Below are positions 8,239-16,958 of a stretch of DNA of 64,000 nucleotides, piece by piece (the stretch's first letter is position 1; every line of letters starts with the position of its first letter). Under the pieces are notes generated by a model that saw only the letters and a list, made by a program, of their open reading frames with translations, had not been told where the DNA came from and ran no database searches. Source of the DNA: CAIVPM01 sp049242885 (GTDB lineage Bacteria > Bacteroidota > Bacteroidia > Chitinophagales > Chitinophagaceae); assembly GCA_049242885.1 (NCBI GenBank), contig JBMLOQ010000130.1, forward strand, positions 7,906 through 71,905, in the 5' to 3' direction. Both the position numbers and the translations under genes were made by a program.

Positions 8239-11200
8239 ATGAACCCTACAAAAATGAAAATTCTTTTAGCCAGCCTCACTTGCTTTTTTTGCAGTTTTGC
8301 TGTAAGTCAAAAAAAAGAAAACACCCTAAAATATCCTAGTGTTTTATGGGAAATTACTGGCAATGGAATTAAAACCAAAGCTTATCTTTTTGGCACTATG
8401 CACGTAAGTAGCAAATTAGCTTTTAACCTTAGCGATTCGTTTTACAATGCCTTAAATTCTGTCGATGCGATTGCACTAGAAAACAACCCTAACACTTGGC
8501 AAAAAGATTACTTAGAAAGCATATTCAATAAAATTAGCAAGTTTATGTATGGCACTGGAGAAAATGGAGAAAATGGAATTTCCAACGAATATATAACTAA
8601 AAGCAGTTTTCAAATTAACTACAATGATATTCCTTTAAGAAGTGCGTTAGCCTGGGATCCAGAAGTAATCAATCATTTTTTGTATAGAAACTTTGGCAGT
8701 TCAGGCGATTTTGAAGAGAATACCTACTTAGATATGCACATTTTTCAATGTGCTCAAAAATTAAAAAAACAATTCTTTAGCTTAGAAGATTTTAAAGAAA
8801 GTGAGGCTTTGATGATAGAAGGTTACAAAGCATTTGCTGGAGAATCAAAAAGAAAAAGTAGAAGCACCGAAGCCGACGAAGACCAAGGCAATAGATTACA
8901 AATTGGCTTGAATACTATTGAAGATGCTTATAGAAAAGGTAATCTGGATTTAATGGATAGTCTTTCAAGAAAATCAATGAACAGTGAAGGTTTTTATGAA
9001 TATTTTTTGTACAAACGCAACGAAATTCATGCCAATGAAGTTACAAAAATCTTAAAAAAAGGTAATACTCTATTTGCTGCTGTTGGTGCCATGCACTTAC
9101 CAGGTAAAAGAGGTGTAATTGAATTGCTGCGTGCCAAAGGTTATACATTAAGACCAATTATAATGGGAATTGGTATGAGCAAGAAAAGAGACGAAATAAA
9201 CAAAATTACTATTCCAAGAAAACTAGAAAAACAGTTTGCCGAAGACAGTTTATTTACTGTAAATGCCCCTGGAAAATTTTATAGTTCTACTTATGCAAAT
9301 GAAGGTATAAATAAACAATGGGTTCATGCAGATTTTAGTAATGGTGCTTACTATATGATTACGAGAGTAGCAACACAAGGATATTTATGGAACTACAATG
9401 AAGCTAGAATGAAATTAAAAATTGATAGCTTGTTGTACGAGAATATACCTGGAAAAATTATTGACAAAAAAGCTATTAGTTTAAGTGGCTACAATGGTTT
9501 CGATATTTTAAACAAAACCAGAAAAGGAGATTTTCAACGGTACAACATTTTTATTACCCCCTTAGAAGTAATTGTATTTAAAATGAGTGGCTTTGAAGGG
9601 TATGTAAAAGGTGCAGAAGCTACTGAATTTTTTAAAAGCATAAGCTTTACCAAACCCAATGCCAACAATGATTTAAAACCATTTTCGCCAAGTACAGGAG
9701 GATTTCAAGTAAATTTACCTACAATACCTATTGAAAACAATGGTAACACATCGTTTGAAAGAAATTATTTTGGAATGATGAATGGTAGTTCTCGAAAAAG
9801 TAAGGGTTACGAAGCCTACGACACCACTTCTAAAACATATTTTTATATCTTACCAAAAACATTTATCAACTATAATTTTTTAGAAGAAGATACCTTTAGT
9901 CTTTCATTATGTGCACAAAGTTTTGCAAGTAACAATTATTTTCTTGCCCCAACAATAAAAAAGCTAGGCAATATTAACGGCATGAACTATATAGAATTAA
10001 GTGGAAAATGTGTCGATGATGATAACTATTTGAATAGAATTTATAATGTTGGTACACATTTCTATTTACTAATTTCCAAGTTCAAAGACAATCAAAAACA
10101 AGCACAGCAATTTGTAGAATCATTTAAAACAATACCATTACATGATGGGGATGCAAAAGAGTATCAAGATAGTACATTGTTTTTTTCTGTAAAGTCAAGC
10201 TTAGTTTTAGATAGTATTTCAAAAGTATTTTTAGAGATTGCAAGGCTAAGTCAACGAGTGCAAAATGCTGAAAACAAAACAAGCATAAGCATTGAAGACT
10301 ATACTGAGACCGAAGAAAAGTTTGTATTTAGCAGCGATAAAACAAATGAAGAAATAGTAGTAAAATCTAAAGCTTATCCAAAATATAAATACGTTGTAGA
10401 TTCAACTAAATTTTGGCAAGAATTAGAAGAAGATTTAAATATTACTGCCCTAAATGAATCCTACCAAGATTTTGCCATTACCAATAAATCATTTAGTTAT
10501 AACAATGGTGTAAGAACATTAAATTTTAACTTAACTGATACCAATTCCACGCAATATTTAAAAGTAAAATTAATTTTAAATAAAGCAATGTTGTTTACAA
10601 TTTATACACATGCCAATACAAACGAAAATTTATCTAAATCAAAACAAGATTTTTTTGATAGCTTTAAACCAATGCACGACAGTGCAACAAACTTTGATTT
10701 ATTTATGCCAAAAGGTAATAAGTTTTTTGACGATTACAATTCAAAAGATTCAACTATTTCTAAGTATGCAAAAAAACATATAAACGAAGTAAAGTTTATT
10801 GAGGCCGACTTGCCACTAATTAAAAATGCTATCAACAATTTAGATAATAAAAGCAAAGATTATATATTAGATAAAACCAACCTGATTCAAGAAATTGGTT
10901 ATTTACGAAAAACAGATGATGCAGCTTTTGCCCTAAAAGAATATTATGATAAAGCTGGTGATACTGCTACTTTTCAAAACAAAACCATACTTGCTTTGGG
11001 AAATTTAAAAACTAATAAAGCTTTTGAAATTTTGGGAGATATTTTACTTAATGATCCTCCTGTTTTTGAGGATGAAGATAATGTAACAACCTTATTTGAA
11101 AACTTTAACGATACCATTTTACTTGCAAAAAATCTATTACCAACACTATTGCATCTAAGCAGTTTAGACGATTATAAATGGAAAGTATATGATTTAATTT

Positions 11201-12033
11201 CGAACATGATTGATAGCAATTTAATTACAAGCAAAGAATATGAATCGCTAAGTAGTAAATTATTTTTTGATGCAAAAATTGAACAGAAAAAACTTAAAAT
11301 AAGTGATGAAAAATTAATTAACAAAAGTAATTCTAGAGATGATGAAAGTGATGTAGACGTTTCGTATTCTTATAAATACAAAAGTTATAATAGTAACAGT
11401 AACTTAATGTCGTATTCAAATTTATTAATGCCTTTTTGGGATAAAAATCCAAACGTTGCAAGTTTTATAAATAAGAACCTACAATCAAAAACCAGTGAAG
11501 TAAAATTCTTTACAGCCAAGCTATTAGAAAAAAACAAAAAGCCTTTTAGCGATAGCATTTGGAGTGAATTGGCTGAAGATGAAAAAACAAAAATTAGTGT
11601 GTTTAGATATTTAAAAGCCAACAACAAGCTTAATCTTTTACCTAAAAAAATAATATTGCAAGAAGATTTTGCAAAAGCTATTTTAACAAACCGTAGAAGA
11701 GAAGACAGTTTAGTGTATTTAAATAAGTATTTGCCTTTTCAAACAAAAAACAAATCTGGTTGGGTGTACTTTTATAAATATAAAGAAAGCGAAAAAGATG
11801 TTGATTGGAAACTAGCATTTTGTGGATTACAGCCAGCCGATACAACTAAAATTGACATAGATGATACGTTTACACAATTCACTAATAAAGTATTAAAAAC
11901 TAATCAACCAATTGATGAGCAAATTACTAAATTGCTAAAAGAAGCAGCTTATGAATTAAAAAGAAGTAGCAGCCATTTCTTTGATAAATCCAGAAGTTAT
12001 GGATTGGATTATAATTATCCAATCACGAAATAA
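8239..12033 (+). CDS. Very large secreted TraB/GumN-family protein with long C-terminal extension
   Basis: This 1264-residue protein starts MNPTKMKILLASLTCFFCSFAVSQ, so it has a signal peptide and the ATG of M6 is a possible alternative start. Residues about 35-310 form a TraB/GumN domain with the paired histidine motifs GTMH (52-55) and GAMH (283-286), typical of the EreA/TraB/Tiki metalloprotease-like fold. Ordinary GumN proteins end soon after. Here about 950 further residues follow without recognised domains. They contain repeated FYSSTYANEG-, NYFLAPTI- and DFFDSFKP-like beta segments, then an alpha-helical repeat-like stretch (about 890-1130). The function is unknown. It is followed after 23 nt by the DUF1835 gene. 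Confidence 0.8.
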   Translation: MNPTKMKILLASLTCFFCSFAVSQKKENTLKYPSVLWEITGNGIKTKAYLFGTMHVSSKLAFNLSDSFYNALNSVDAIALENNPNTWQKDYLESIFNKISKFMYGTGENGENGISNEYITKSSFQINYNDIPLRSALAWDPEVINHFLYRNFGSSGDFEENTYLDMHIFQCAQKLKKQFFSLEDFKESEALMIEGYKAFAGESKRKSRSTEADEDQGNRLQIGLNTIEDAYRKGNLDLMDSLSRKSMNSEGFYEYFLYKRNEIHANEVTKILKKGNTLFAAVGAMHLPGKRGVIELLRAKGYTLRPIIMGIGMSKKRDEINKITIPRKLEKQFAEDSLFTVNAPGKFYSSTYANEGINKQWVHADFSNGAYYMITRVATQGYLWNYNEARMKLKIDSLLYENIPGKIIDKKAISLSGYNGFDILNKTRKGDFQRYNIFITPLEVIVFKMSGFEGYVKGAEATEFFKSISFTKPNANNDLKPFSPSTGGFQVNLPTIPIENNGNTSFERNYFGMMNGSSRKSKGYEAYDTTSKTYFYILPKTFINYNFLEEDTFSLSLCAQSFASNNYFLAPTIKKLGNINGMNYIELSGKCVDDDNYLNRIYNVGTHFYLLISKFKDNQKQAQQFVESFKTIPLHDGDAKEYQDSTLFFSVKSSLVLDSISKVFLEIARLSQRVQNAENKTSISIEDYTETEEKFVFSSDKTNEEIVVKSKAYPKYKYVVDSTKFWQELEEDLNITALNESYQDFAITNKSFSYNNGVRTLNFNLTDTNSTQYLKVKLILNKAMLFTIYTHANTNENLSKSKQDFFDSFKPMHDSATNFDLFMPKGNKFFDDYNSKDSTISKYAKKHINEVKFIEADLPLIKNAINNLDNKSKDYILDKTNLIQEIGYLRKTDDAAFALKEYYDKAGDTATFQNKTILALGNLKTNKAFEILGDILLNDPPVFEDEDNVTTLFENFNDTILLAKNLLPTLLHLSSLDDYKWKVYDLISNMIDSNLITSKEYESLSSKLFFDAKIEQKKLKISDEKLINKSNSRDDESDVDVSYSYKYKSYNSNSNLMSYSNLLMPFWDKNPNVASFINKNLQSKTSEVKFFTAKLLEKNKKPFSDSIWSELAEDEKTKISVFRYLKANNKLNLLPKKIILQEDFAKAILTNRRREDSLVYLNKYLPFQTKNKSGWVYFYKYKESEKDVDWKLAFCGLQPADTTKIDIDDTFTQFTNKVLKTNQPIDEQITKLLKEAAYELKRSSSHFFDKSRSYGLDYNYPITK

Positions 12034-12056
12034 AATTAAAATAAGAATAGAGAAAA

Positions 12057-12881
12057 ATGATTCACATAGTTTTTGAACAAGCGAGTATTTCTGTTTTAAA
12101 ACAAGCTATTGCCTTAGATGAAAGTTTAAATGGAAATATTCTAGAAATAAAAGATGATTTTGCAGTTGGGCCAATTGCCAAAATTTTTGAAACAGAGGGT
12201 TATCAAGAAAGAAAAAATTGGTGGGAAAATGCCCTTCTACACTCACCTTATACAGAGCAAATGCAACTGGTTGATGACAAACTTACAGTGCACAATGTTT
12301 TAAAACAACTAGAAGAAAACAACGAAGAGCAAGTTTGGATTTGGATGGCTCAAAATCAACATGATGTTTGTAGTTATTATTGGCTTGTGAGCCAATTAAA
12401 AAATTATCAAGGCAGGATACATGTATTGTATTTAAATAATCTTCCATTTATAAACGAAAAAGGACAAATATTTTACCCACAACACCTACACGAAATACAG
12501 CCCAAAGAGTTTTTGAAAGCAAAAAAATTGGCTCGCCCAATTACTTTAAGTGAGTTTGAAATTGATCCAGACGAATTTTTAAAACTTTGTGATGAAAATG
12601 CTACTATAAGAATTTTAGAAGGTGGTAAAAAAATTGTAAGCAAAGAAGCTAGTTTTTACGATAAAGAACTTTTGACTGCTATTACCAACGACAATCAAAA
12701 ACTAACCAAAATTTTAAATAATGTACTAACTAAAATGAAAGTAAAAACTGGCGACGTTTTTTTAGTTTGGAGGCTAAAGCAGTTGGCTTTTGATGGAAAA
12801 CTTGTAGTAACTGGCGATTGGGAAAAAGGTTGGAAAGAAATTGAAGTATCCTTGCCCAACACAAAAAACGAAGAAATATAG
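12057..12881 (+). CDS. DUF1835 domain-containing protein
   Basis: This 274-residue protein begins MIHIVFEQASISVLKQAIA and continues through IKDDFAVGPI and RKNWWENAL, the DUF1835 pattern. Its C-terminal part (about 180-265), with ITNDNQKLTKILNNVL and DVFLVWRLKQLAFDGKL, matches the DUF3658-type helical domain that often follows. It has no signal peptide, so it is cytoplasmic. The family has no firmly established function. The gene lies 23 nt after the TraB/GumN gene, probably in one transcript. Confidence 0.85.
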   Translation: MIHIVFEQASISVLKQAIALDESLNGNILEIKDDFAVGPIAKIFETEGYQERKNWWENALLHSPYTEQMQLVDDKLTVHNVLKQLEENNEEQVWIWMAQNQHDVCSYYWLVSQLKNYQGRIHVLYLNNLPFINEKGQIFYPQHLHEIQPKEFLKAKKLARPITLSEFEIDPDEFLKLCDENATIRILEGGKKIVSKEASFYDKELLTAITNDNQKLTKILNNVLTKMKVKTGDVFLVWRLKQLAFDGKLVVTGDWEKGWKEIEVSLPNTKNEEI

Positions 12882-12979
12882 AATTACAGTTTGTTAATTC
12901 ACTAAACTTTAAAATAGAGTTTAGCACAACTTGAATTACAATTATTTATTTTAAGAAATTTGGTTTCAATTAACTTTTT

Positions 12980-13018
12980 GCAAAAACATGATAAATAATA
13001 AATCACATGTTTTTTTGC
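12980..13018 (+). terminator. Possible terminator hairpin before parC
   Basis: GCAAAAACATG (12980-12990) can pair with CATGTTTTTTTGC (13006-13018), with two unpaired T and a 15-nt loop. The stem is AT-rich and no separate T-tract follows, so this is weak. It would end the DUF1835 transcript. Confidence 0.3.
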
Positions 13019-13040
13019 TTTAGTGATATAATTTATTTAG

Positions 13041-15545
13041 ATGGACGAATTAGAATTACAACAATCACACAAAGGTGTTAACGATCAGTATAAAAATTGG
13101 TTTTTAGAATATGCTTCTTATGTTATTCTAGAACGTGCTGTGCCTGCAATTGATGATGGATTAAAGCCAGTACAACGTAGAATTTTACATGCTATGAAAG
13201 AAATGGACGATGGCAGGTTTAATAAAGTGGCAAACATAATTGGTCAATCAATGCAATACCATCCTCATGGAGATGCAAGTATTGGTGATGCTTTAGTAAA
13301 CTTAGGGCAAAAAGATTTACTTATTGACACTCAAGGAAATTGGGGAGATATAAGAACTGGCGACGATGCAGCTGCTCCACGTTATATCGAAGCTAGGCTC
13401 AGCAAATTTGCAAACGATGTTGCCTTTAACCCAAAAACTACCAACTGGCAATTAAGTTACGATGGTCGAAAAAATGAACCCATCAACTTGCCAATGAAAT
13501 TTCCTTTACTACTTGCCCAAGGTGCTGAAGGAATTGCTGTTGGATTATCTACCAAAATTTTGCCTCATAATTTTTGTGAAATTATTGAAGCAGCTATTAA
13601 ACATTTAAAAGGCAAAAAATTTGAACTTTACCCAGATTTTCAAACTGGAGGGATGATTGATGTAAGCAATTACAACGAAGGCAATAGAGGTGGAAAAGTT
13701 AAAGTAAGATGCTTTATAGAAGAACTGGATAAAAAAAGTTTAGTTATACGAGATGTGCCTTTTGGCGTTACAGTATCTCAACTTTGTGAAAGTATTACAA
13801 AAGCAAATGATTCGGGTAAAATAAAAATTAAAAAAGTTACAGAATTTACTGGTAAATCGGTAGAAATTGTAATTGAATTGGCACCAGGAATTTCTACAGA
13901 TATTACTATTGATGCACTTTATGCATTCACTGATTGTGAAGTGAGTATCAGCCCCAATGCTTGTATTATTGATACCCAAAAACCAAGATTTATTGGCGTT
14001 CAAGAATTGTTGAAATCCAGTGTTGATCATACCAAAAATTTATTGCAACTCGAACTTCAAATAAAATTAAATGAGCTTCAAGATAAATGGCATTATACCT
14101 CTCTAGAAAAAATATTTTTTGAAGAAAAAATTTACAAAGAGCTTGAGGCTAAGCACGAAACTTGGGAAATTGTATTGCAATCTATTGAAAAAGCTTTTCT
14201 TCCTTTTCGAAAAAAACTAAATAGAGATGTAACAAGAGAAGATGTTATAAAACTTACAGAAAAGCCTGTTCGCAGAATTTATAAATTAGATATTGATGAG
14301 TTAAATGCTCAAATAAAAAGTATTGAAGATGATATTGCCGATACCAAACATCATCTTGAACACTTAACTGAATTTACCATCGCCTACTTTGAAACCCTCT
14401 ATAAAAAATATGGCAAAGGCAAAGAACGAAAAACTGAAATTAAAGTTTTTGATACCATTAAAGTACAGCAAATTGCCATAGCCAATTCTAAATTATACAT
14501 TAATAGAGATGAAGGCTTTGTGGGTACAAGTTTAAAGAAAGATGAATTTTTGTTTGACTGCAGCGACATGGATGATATTATTTGTTTTACCAAAAAAGGA
14601 ATAATGAAAGTGGTAAAAGTGGCCGATAAAAACTTTATTGGTAAAGACATTTTACATGCTGCTATTTTTAAAAAGAATGATGAACGTACTACCTACAATA
14701 TGATTTATGTAGATGGGGCATCAGGTACAAGCTATGCCAAAAGGTTTAATGTTACAGGCATTACAAGAGACAAAGAATATGATTTAACAAAAGGTAGTGA
14801 CAAAAGCAAAGTATTATATTTCACAGCAAATGCAAATGGCGAAGCAGAAATGGTGAAAATTTTACTTAGTCCAAATTGTAGTGCAAGAAATAAAGAATTA
14901 GAATTTTATTTCGAAGAAATTGAAATTAAAGGAAGAAGTAGCCAAGGCAATATTGCTACAAAATACCCTATAAAATCGGTTAAACTAAAACAAGCAGGAA
15001 GAAGCACTTTGGCTGGAAGAAAAATTTGGTATGATACGCAATTTGGAAGACTAAATGCTGATGAAAAAGGGGTTTTATTGGGAAGTTTTGAAGAGCAAGA
15101 TAAAATTTTGGTAATGTATGTTGATGGGTTTTATGAAATAACAGATATTGAATTTACACAAAGATTAGAGGCAGAAAAAGTAGTGTTGATTGAAAAATTT
15201 GATGTAAATAAAATAGTAACTGCCGTTTACCATGATGTTGAAAAAACACAATTCACAGTTAAGCGTTTTAAAATAGAAACCACCACTTTAAAAACCAAGT
15301 ATAGTTTTATAAAAGAAGGAAATGGAAACACAGTTACTAGTGTAACCACATTAGAAGAGCCAGTATTAGCTGTACAACAAGGGCGTGGCGACCAAATACG
15401 AAAAGGCAAACTTAAGATTAGTAAAATGGTGGAAGTTATGGGTTACAAGGCAATTGGTGCTAAACTTTTAGACTTTTCAAAATCTGTACAAATGAGCTGG
15501 GAAGAAGCTCCAAAAACTGATAATGCCCAACCTGAGTTGTTTTAA
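13041..15545 (+). CDS. parC: DNA topoisomerase IV subunit A (type IIA)
   Basis: This 834-residue protein is the strand-cutting subunit of a type IIA topoisomerase. It carries PVQRRIL (residues 43-49), YHPHGDASIGDALV (the quinolone-pocket region) and the catalytic tyrosine Y115 in APRYIEARL. A tower and coiled-coil region follow, with a short C-terminal domain that lacks an obvious GyrA box. This fits the ParC-like paralogue of Bacteroidota rather than GyrA. Residue A79 aligns with the quinolone-contact serine (GyrA Ser83 in E. coli) and D83 with Asp87. The partner parE is not adjacent. Confidence 0.92.
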   Translation: MDELELQQSHKGVNDQYKNWFLEYASYVILERAVPAIDDGLKPVQRRILHAMKEMDDGRFNKVANIIGQSMQYHPHGDASIGDALVNLGQKDLLIDTQGNWGDIRTGDDAAAPRYIEARLSKFANDVAFNPKTTNWQLSYDGRKNEPINLPMKFPLLLAQGAEGIAVGLSTKILPHNFCEIIEAAIKHLKGKKFELYPDFQTGGMIDVSNYNEGNRGGKVKVRCFIEELDKKSLVIRDVPFGVTVSQLCESITKANDSGKIKIKKVTEFTGKSVEIVIELAPGISTDITIDALYAFTDCEVSISPNACIIDTQKPRFIGVQELLKSSVDHTKNLLQLELQIKLNELQDKWHYTSLEKIFFEEKIYKELEAKHETWEIVLQSIEKAFLPFRKKLNRDVTREDVIKLTEKPVRRIYKLDIDELNAQIKSIEDDIADTKHHLEHLTEFTIAYFETLYKKYGKGKERKTEIKVFDTIKVQQIAIANSKLYINRDEGFVGTSLKKDEFLFDCSDMDDIICFTKKGIMKVVKVADKNFIGKDILHAAIFKKNDERTTYNMIYVDGASGTSYAKRFNVTGITRDKEYDLTKGSDKSKVLYFTANANGEAEMVKILLSPNCSARNKELEFYFEEIEIKGRSSQGNIATKYPIKSVKLKQAGRSTLAGRKIWYDTQFGRLNADEKGVLLGSFEEQDKILVMYVDGFYEITDIEFTQRLEAEKVVLIEKFDVNKIVTAVYHDVEKTQFTVKRFKIETTTLKTKYSFIKEGNGNTVTSVTTLEEPVLAVQQGRGDQIRKGKLKISKMVEVMGYKAIGAKLLDFSKSVQMSWEEAPKTDNAQPELF

Positions 15546-15889
15546 TTTCTAAAGTTACTTTTCTATTTTAAAATAGCCCTCTTCTTTAATTAAAACTATA
15601 ACGTCATTTCGATGGTTCTTGCCAGAGAAATCTGTATAAATTGTACAATTAGATTTCTCCTATCGTCGAAATGACGTAAATGATTTTATTTCAAATCAAT
15701 TGTCGAAGAGGTCTAATCTTTTTTGTAGGATTTTATGCCGTTGTAGTTATTACAAAGCCTACCAACAACTTAACTCGTTGTAGTTTTAATACAGCATATG
15801 GCTTTGCAAACATTGTACTGGTTTTAAGCAGCATTTGTTGTTCTATTTCCGCTAAAATTTTGTTCTATTGATTAAAATCACAAACAACT
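15546..15889. other. Intergenic region of 344 nt with a palindromic element
   Basis: The left half holds a large nested inverted repeat (separate entry). The right half (15680-15889) is AT-rich. A 33-codon minus-strand frame (ATG to TAA, roughly 15847 down to 15746) has plausible residues but no supporting signal, and it is not annotated as a gene. Confidence 0.6.
15601..15677. repeat. Nested palindromic (REP/MITE-like) element, 77 bp
   Basis: Outer arms ACGTCATTTCGA (15601-15612) and TCGAAATGACGT (15666-15677) are perfect 12-bp inverses. Inside them GAGAAATCT (15625-15633) pairs with AGATTTCTC (15651-15659). At the centre AATTGTACAATT (15639-15650) is itself palindromic. The whole could fold into one long hairpin. 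It lies in the parC-thioesterase convergent gap, where it might also act as a terminator. No transposase is nearby. Confidence 0.8.
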
Positions 15890-16318
15890 TCAAGATAAAT
15901 GGAAGTTTCCAGCAAAATCGTCAGGTAAATTTATTTTCCTTTTTAGTGTATAATCAAAGCAAACCATTCCTGTTTTTGCTATTGCAACAACTGCTTGTGT
16001 TTTTGTATTTATTAGTTTGTAAAAAATATCGAAACCTAACTTATCAAAATTAGTGCCTTGTACAAATACTTCAAATTCATCGCCATAAACAAGTTCGCTT
16101 TTAAGTTGTACTGCAATATCACTCATTATTAAACTACACCCATTTACATTAAGCTCTGTATGATTGAAATGATTTAAATACTGCATTCTTGCTTCGTGCA
16201 GATAACTTAAGAATGTATCATTACCTACATGATTTCCATAGTTAATGTCAGTAATTCTTACTTTAATTTTTGTACTAAATTTAAATTCTACTGGAGGGGT
16301 TAGTTTAATTCTTTCCAT
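15890..16318 (-). CDS. Acyl-CoA thioesterase, 4HBT hotdog-fold
   Basis: This 142-residue single-hotdog protein carries VRITDINYGNHVGNDTFLSYLHEARMQYL, which matches the 4-hydroxybenzoyl-CoA thioesterase active-site region (the D-x-x-x-x-x-H-V-x-N core). It probably hydrolyses an acyl-CoA in the cytoplasm, and the substrate cannot be told. Its ATG overlaps the stop of rdgB (TAATG), so the two are translationally coupled. It is the last gene of the minus-strand block and is convergent with parC. Confidence 0.87.
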   Translation of the reverse strand: MERIKLTPPVEFKFSTKIKVRITDINYGNHVGNDTFLSYLHEARMQYLNHFNHTELNVNGCSLIMSDIAVQLKSELVYGDEFEVFVQGTNFDKLGFDIFYKLINTKTQAVVAIAKTGMVCFDYTLKRKINLPDDFAGNFHLS

Positions 16319-16893
16319 TAAAACCTGTTTAAAAAATCAATTAATTTTTTGGTTGCTTTTTTACGATGGCTGAAAATATTTTTTTCGTCCATAGTCATTT
16401 GAGCAAAAGTTTTTGTACTTCCATTTGGAATAAAAATGGGGTCGTAACCAAAGCCATTTTCACCTGTAGGATGGTCAATTATTTTGCCTTCGCAAACGCC
16501 TTCAAATAAATGTAAACTTCCATTAAATCGCAAAGCAATTATGGTTGTAAAATTTGCATTTCTATTTTCAATTCCTTCTAAGTTTTTTAACAATAGTTCA
16601 ATGTTTTTGATATCACTTTTCGCATCACCTGCATACCTTGCACTTTTTACGCCTGGCTCTCCATTTAAAGCTTCAACTTGCAAGCCTGTATCTTCGGCAA
16701 ATGCATTTTGATTTGTATCATTAAAAATGTAATCAACTTTCTCTATAGCATTTGCTTGCAAAGTTTCGTGTGGCTCAGGAATATCAACAAAAATTCCTGC
16801 TTCTTTAAGTGTAGTAATTACAAAATGTGGTGGTAATACTTTCCTAATTTCGAGTACTTTGTTGTTGTTGTTTGTAGCAAATACTAAATTCAT
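16318..16893 (-). CDS. rdgB: RdgB/HAM1-family XTP/dITP diphosphatase
   Basis: This 191-residue cytoplasmic enzyme removes the deaminated nucleotides dITP, XTP and ITP from the pool. It begins MNLVFATNNNNKVLEI, with the Asn- and Lys-rich nucleotide site of the family. It also has AFAEDTGLQVEALNGEPGVKSARYAG and GFGYDPIFIPNG. The ATG at 16891-16893 is chosen over a GTG one codon upstream because HAM1 proteins start at this point. The length is typical. The stop overlaps the thioesterase start, and DUF58 lies 65 nt upstream on the same strand. Confidence 0.95.
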   Translation of the reverse strand: MNLVFATNNNNKVLEIRKVLPPHFVITTLKEAGIFVDIPEPHETLQANAIEKVDYIFNDTNQNAFAEDTGLQVEALNGEPGVKSARYAGDAKSDIKNIELLLKNLEGIENRNANFTTIIALRFNGSLHLFEGVCEGKIIDHPTGENGFGYDPIFIPNGSTKTFAQMTMDEKNIFSHRKKATKKLIDFLNRF

Positions 16894-16930
16894 CACGGTT
16901 ATTTTAAATATTGAATTTAAATCGATGAGG

Positions 16931-16947
16931 GCATTTTAAAAAAATGC
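16931..16947 (-). repeat. Small hairpin between the DUF58 gene and rdgB
   Basis: GCATTTT and AAAATGC form a perfect 7-bp stem with a 3-nt loop. It has no T-tract. It may be a weak attenuator or processing site separating the MoxR operon from rdgB. Confidence 0.25.
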
Positions 16948-16958
16948 TTTCAAATAAG

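Noticed and set aside
15680..15871. A 63-codon plus-strand frame and a 33-codon minus-strand frame in the parC-thioesterase gap
   Set aside because: No start signal, no family resemblance and no operon support. The frames may be chance in AT-rich DNA or a decayed remnant.
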